DNA from: DAOVQB01 sp023128935
Lineage (GTDB): Bacteria > Eisenbacteria > RBG-16-71-46 > CAIMUX01 > WJJG01
Assembly: GCA_030628905.1 (NCBI GenBank)
Contig: DAOVQB010000230.1
Location: forward strand, 1 to 6,730
Reading direction: 5' to 3'
DNA length: 6,730 bases
In this document: positions 6,002 through 6,730 of the stretch, piece after piece
Position numbering within the stretch: the first letter of the stretch is position 1
Layout: every line of letters starts with the position of its first letter
Notes under the pieces: generated by a model
What the model was told of the DNA's origin: nothing
Databases searched by the model: none
The model's input: only the letters and a program-made list of their open reading frames with translations
Translations under genes and position numbers: made by a program

Positions 6002-6039
6002 GCTTGCGAAGCTACCGTCGCGAGATTCAGCAGTCACAC

Positions 6040-6606
6040 CTACGCAGCGACAAGGTCTCTTTTAACATCAATGGTCATCCGGGCCACACTCTTCGGTGGG
6101 GCCGGACATTTCTTGATAGCGGCAATTGTGGAGCGCAGGCGATCTCGCACGGCGTCGAACTGAGCCAGCACTCCCTTAGGCATTGCGCCACTTGTATCGG
6201 CGCGAATTTGACTGGTGTACTCTTGGAGCCACACTAGGCGCAGTAAGACGTCGGCCTGAATTCTTGGGGTCTGTGCACCCGATTCCCACCGAGTAACCGT
6301 AAGACGGGTGACAGCCAGCTCTTTCGCGAGCTTGGCCTGGGACCATCCCACCAGGGCGCGCAAAAAGCGGATCTCGTCGGGGACAAGGTGGCGCTGGCTT
6401 AGGGTGATGTGCTTGGCAATTAGCCCTAGGAGTTCTTGCTCTCTTGGGATGGCGACAATGTTATCTCTGCAGTCCTTACAATGCAGATACGGTACACCCT
6501 TCAAGTAAACATAATCTAGGCCGCATTCGATGTAGTGGTAGGGCCCCTTGATGGGTCGAGTGTTGGTACTGTTGCAGATTGGGCATCTCATCTTTCTGTT
6601 CCCCAT
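6040..6606 (-). CDS. MqsA-like antitoxin, zinc finger plus HTH
   Basis: A 188-residue protein. The N-terminus has a zinc-ribbon with C8-PI-C11 and C43-KD-C46 spanning YHYIECGLDYVYLKGVPYL (23-41), as in YgiT/MqsA-type zinc fingers. Residues about 77-125 form an XRE-like helix-turn-helix, with GWSQAKLAKELAVTRLTVTR (87-106) and then WESG (107-110). Such proteins neutralise a partner toxin and repress their own operon. The ATG at 6606 is preferred since the toxin frame ends TGATG across it (one-base overlap), which implies translational coupling; the TTG at 6609 is possible. There is no strong ribosome site of its own. The last 60 or so residues (129-188), rich in Arg and Lys, extend beyond the minimal family and may bind the toxin. 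E. coli MqsA is about 131 residues. The operator would lie beyond the right edge, upstream of the toxin gene. Confidence 0.88.
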   Translation of the reverse strand: MGNRKMRCPICNSTNTRPIKGPYHYIECGLDYVYLKGVPYLHCKDCRDNIVAIPREQELLGLIAKHITLSQRHLVPDEIRFLRALVGWSQAKLAKELAVTRLTVTRWESGAQTPRIQADVLLRLVWLQEYTSQIRADTSGAMPKGVLAQFDAVRDRLRSTIAAIKKCPAPPKSVARMTIDVKRDLVAA

Positions 6607-6730
6607 CAAGACCGCGGGTAGACGGTGATGATAACCAGTCGATCTTCGCTCTCACGGAGGCCCACCACAACCCGGATGATGCGACCATCAGGGTCGGGGC
6701 CCTCTACCAGACATTTCCAGTTCTGCCACT
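6606..6730 (-). CDS. DUF4258-like toxin, 3' end only
   Basis: The final 40 codons of a gene that starts beyond the window. The frame reads WQNWKCLVEGPDPDGRIIRV (1-20), then VVGLRESEDRLVIITVYPRS (21-40) and TGA at 6608-6606. The pattern G-x-D-x-x-G-R-x-I-R-V-V-V followed by L-V-I-I-T-V-Y is typical of small DUF4258-type RNase-fold toxins, which pair with MqsA-like zinc-finger/HTH antitoxins. The order toxin then antitoxin, with TGATG overlap, matches mqsRA-like operons. By family it is probably an mRNA-targeting toxin, but the N-terminal half that would carry other active residues is not visible. It could also be assigned to a related RelE/MqsR-fold group. Confidence 0.75.
   Translation of the reverse strand, partial: WQNWKCLVEGPDPDGRIIRVVVGLRESEDRLVIITVYPRS

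Noticed and set aside
5813..6037. A 74-codon minus-strand frame that looked like a small protein or lost N-terminus of the DUF4143 gene
   Set aside because: It is antisense to the integrase C-terminus, whose LGH and TTRLYDRR motifs on the plus strand are far more convincing.

Overview
The window (about 55% G+C by eye) reads as a piece of bacterial chromosome with two parts. Only rsmG gives a firm bacterial anchor. The exported propellers carry the GxGPGEF-type signature that I associate with the Bacteroidota/FCB group and uncultured relatives such as Gemmatimonadota, Zixibacteria or Eisenbacteria-like lineages. That placement is an inference and is weak. TTG starts and strong AGGAGG ribosome binding sites are used repeatedly.

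Left part (170-3855, all on the minus strand, so read from right to left): a four-gene set whose products all appear to be exported. First comes a thioredoxin-fold protein with a CTTC motif (3855-2806). Its stop overlaps the start of an NHL-type six-bladed beta-propeller protein (2809-1733). After a 210-nt gap follows a 75-residue precursor of a very cysteine-rich secreted peptide (1522-1295; 10 Cys in about 49 mature residues). After a 141-nt gap with two hairpins, one a perfect 16-bp stem, comes a second propeller protein (1153-170). Each predicted mature product carries about ten cysteines. The layout recalls Bacteroides loci in which small exported Cys-containing NVEALA-type peptides sit beside 6-bladed propeller and redoxin genes. 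I infer an envelope disulfide-peptide system: the peptide is the main product, the thioredoxin-like protein handles its thiols, and the propellers are partners or receptors. Its function is unknown.

Middle (3856-4539): 684 bases with no convincing gene, holding the 5' regions of two divergent transcription units. It is followed by rsmG on the plus strand (4540-5235), a housekeeping 16S rRNA methyltransferase gene.

Right part (5236-6730): a patch of accessory DNA. It holds a DUF4143 ATPase gene reduced to its C-terminal nuclease-like part (5332-5859, minus), joined at about 5849-5859 to the last 50 codons of a tyrosine recombinase gene (5849-6001, plus). Beyond that is a toxin-antitoxin pair on the minus strand: an MqsA-like zinc-finger/HTH antitoxin (6606-6040) and the 3' end of its DUF4258-like toxin gene, cut by the window edge (6606-6730). 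Two gene remnants fused at one junction beside a toxin-antitoxin pair suggest an old integration and deletion site downstream of rsmG.
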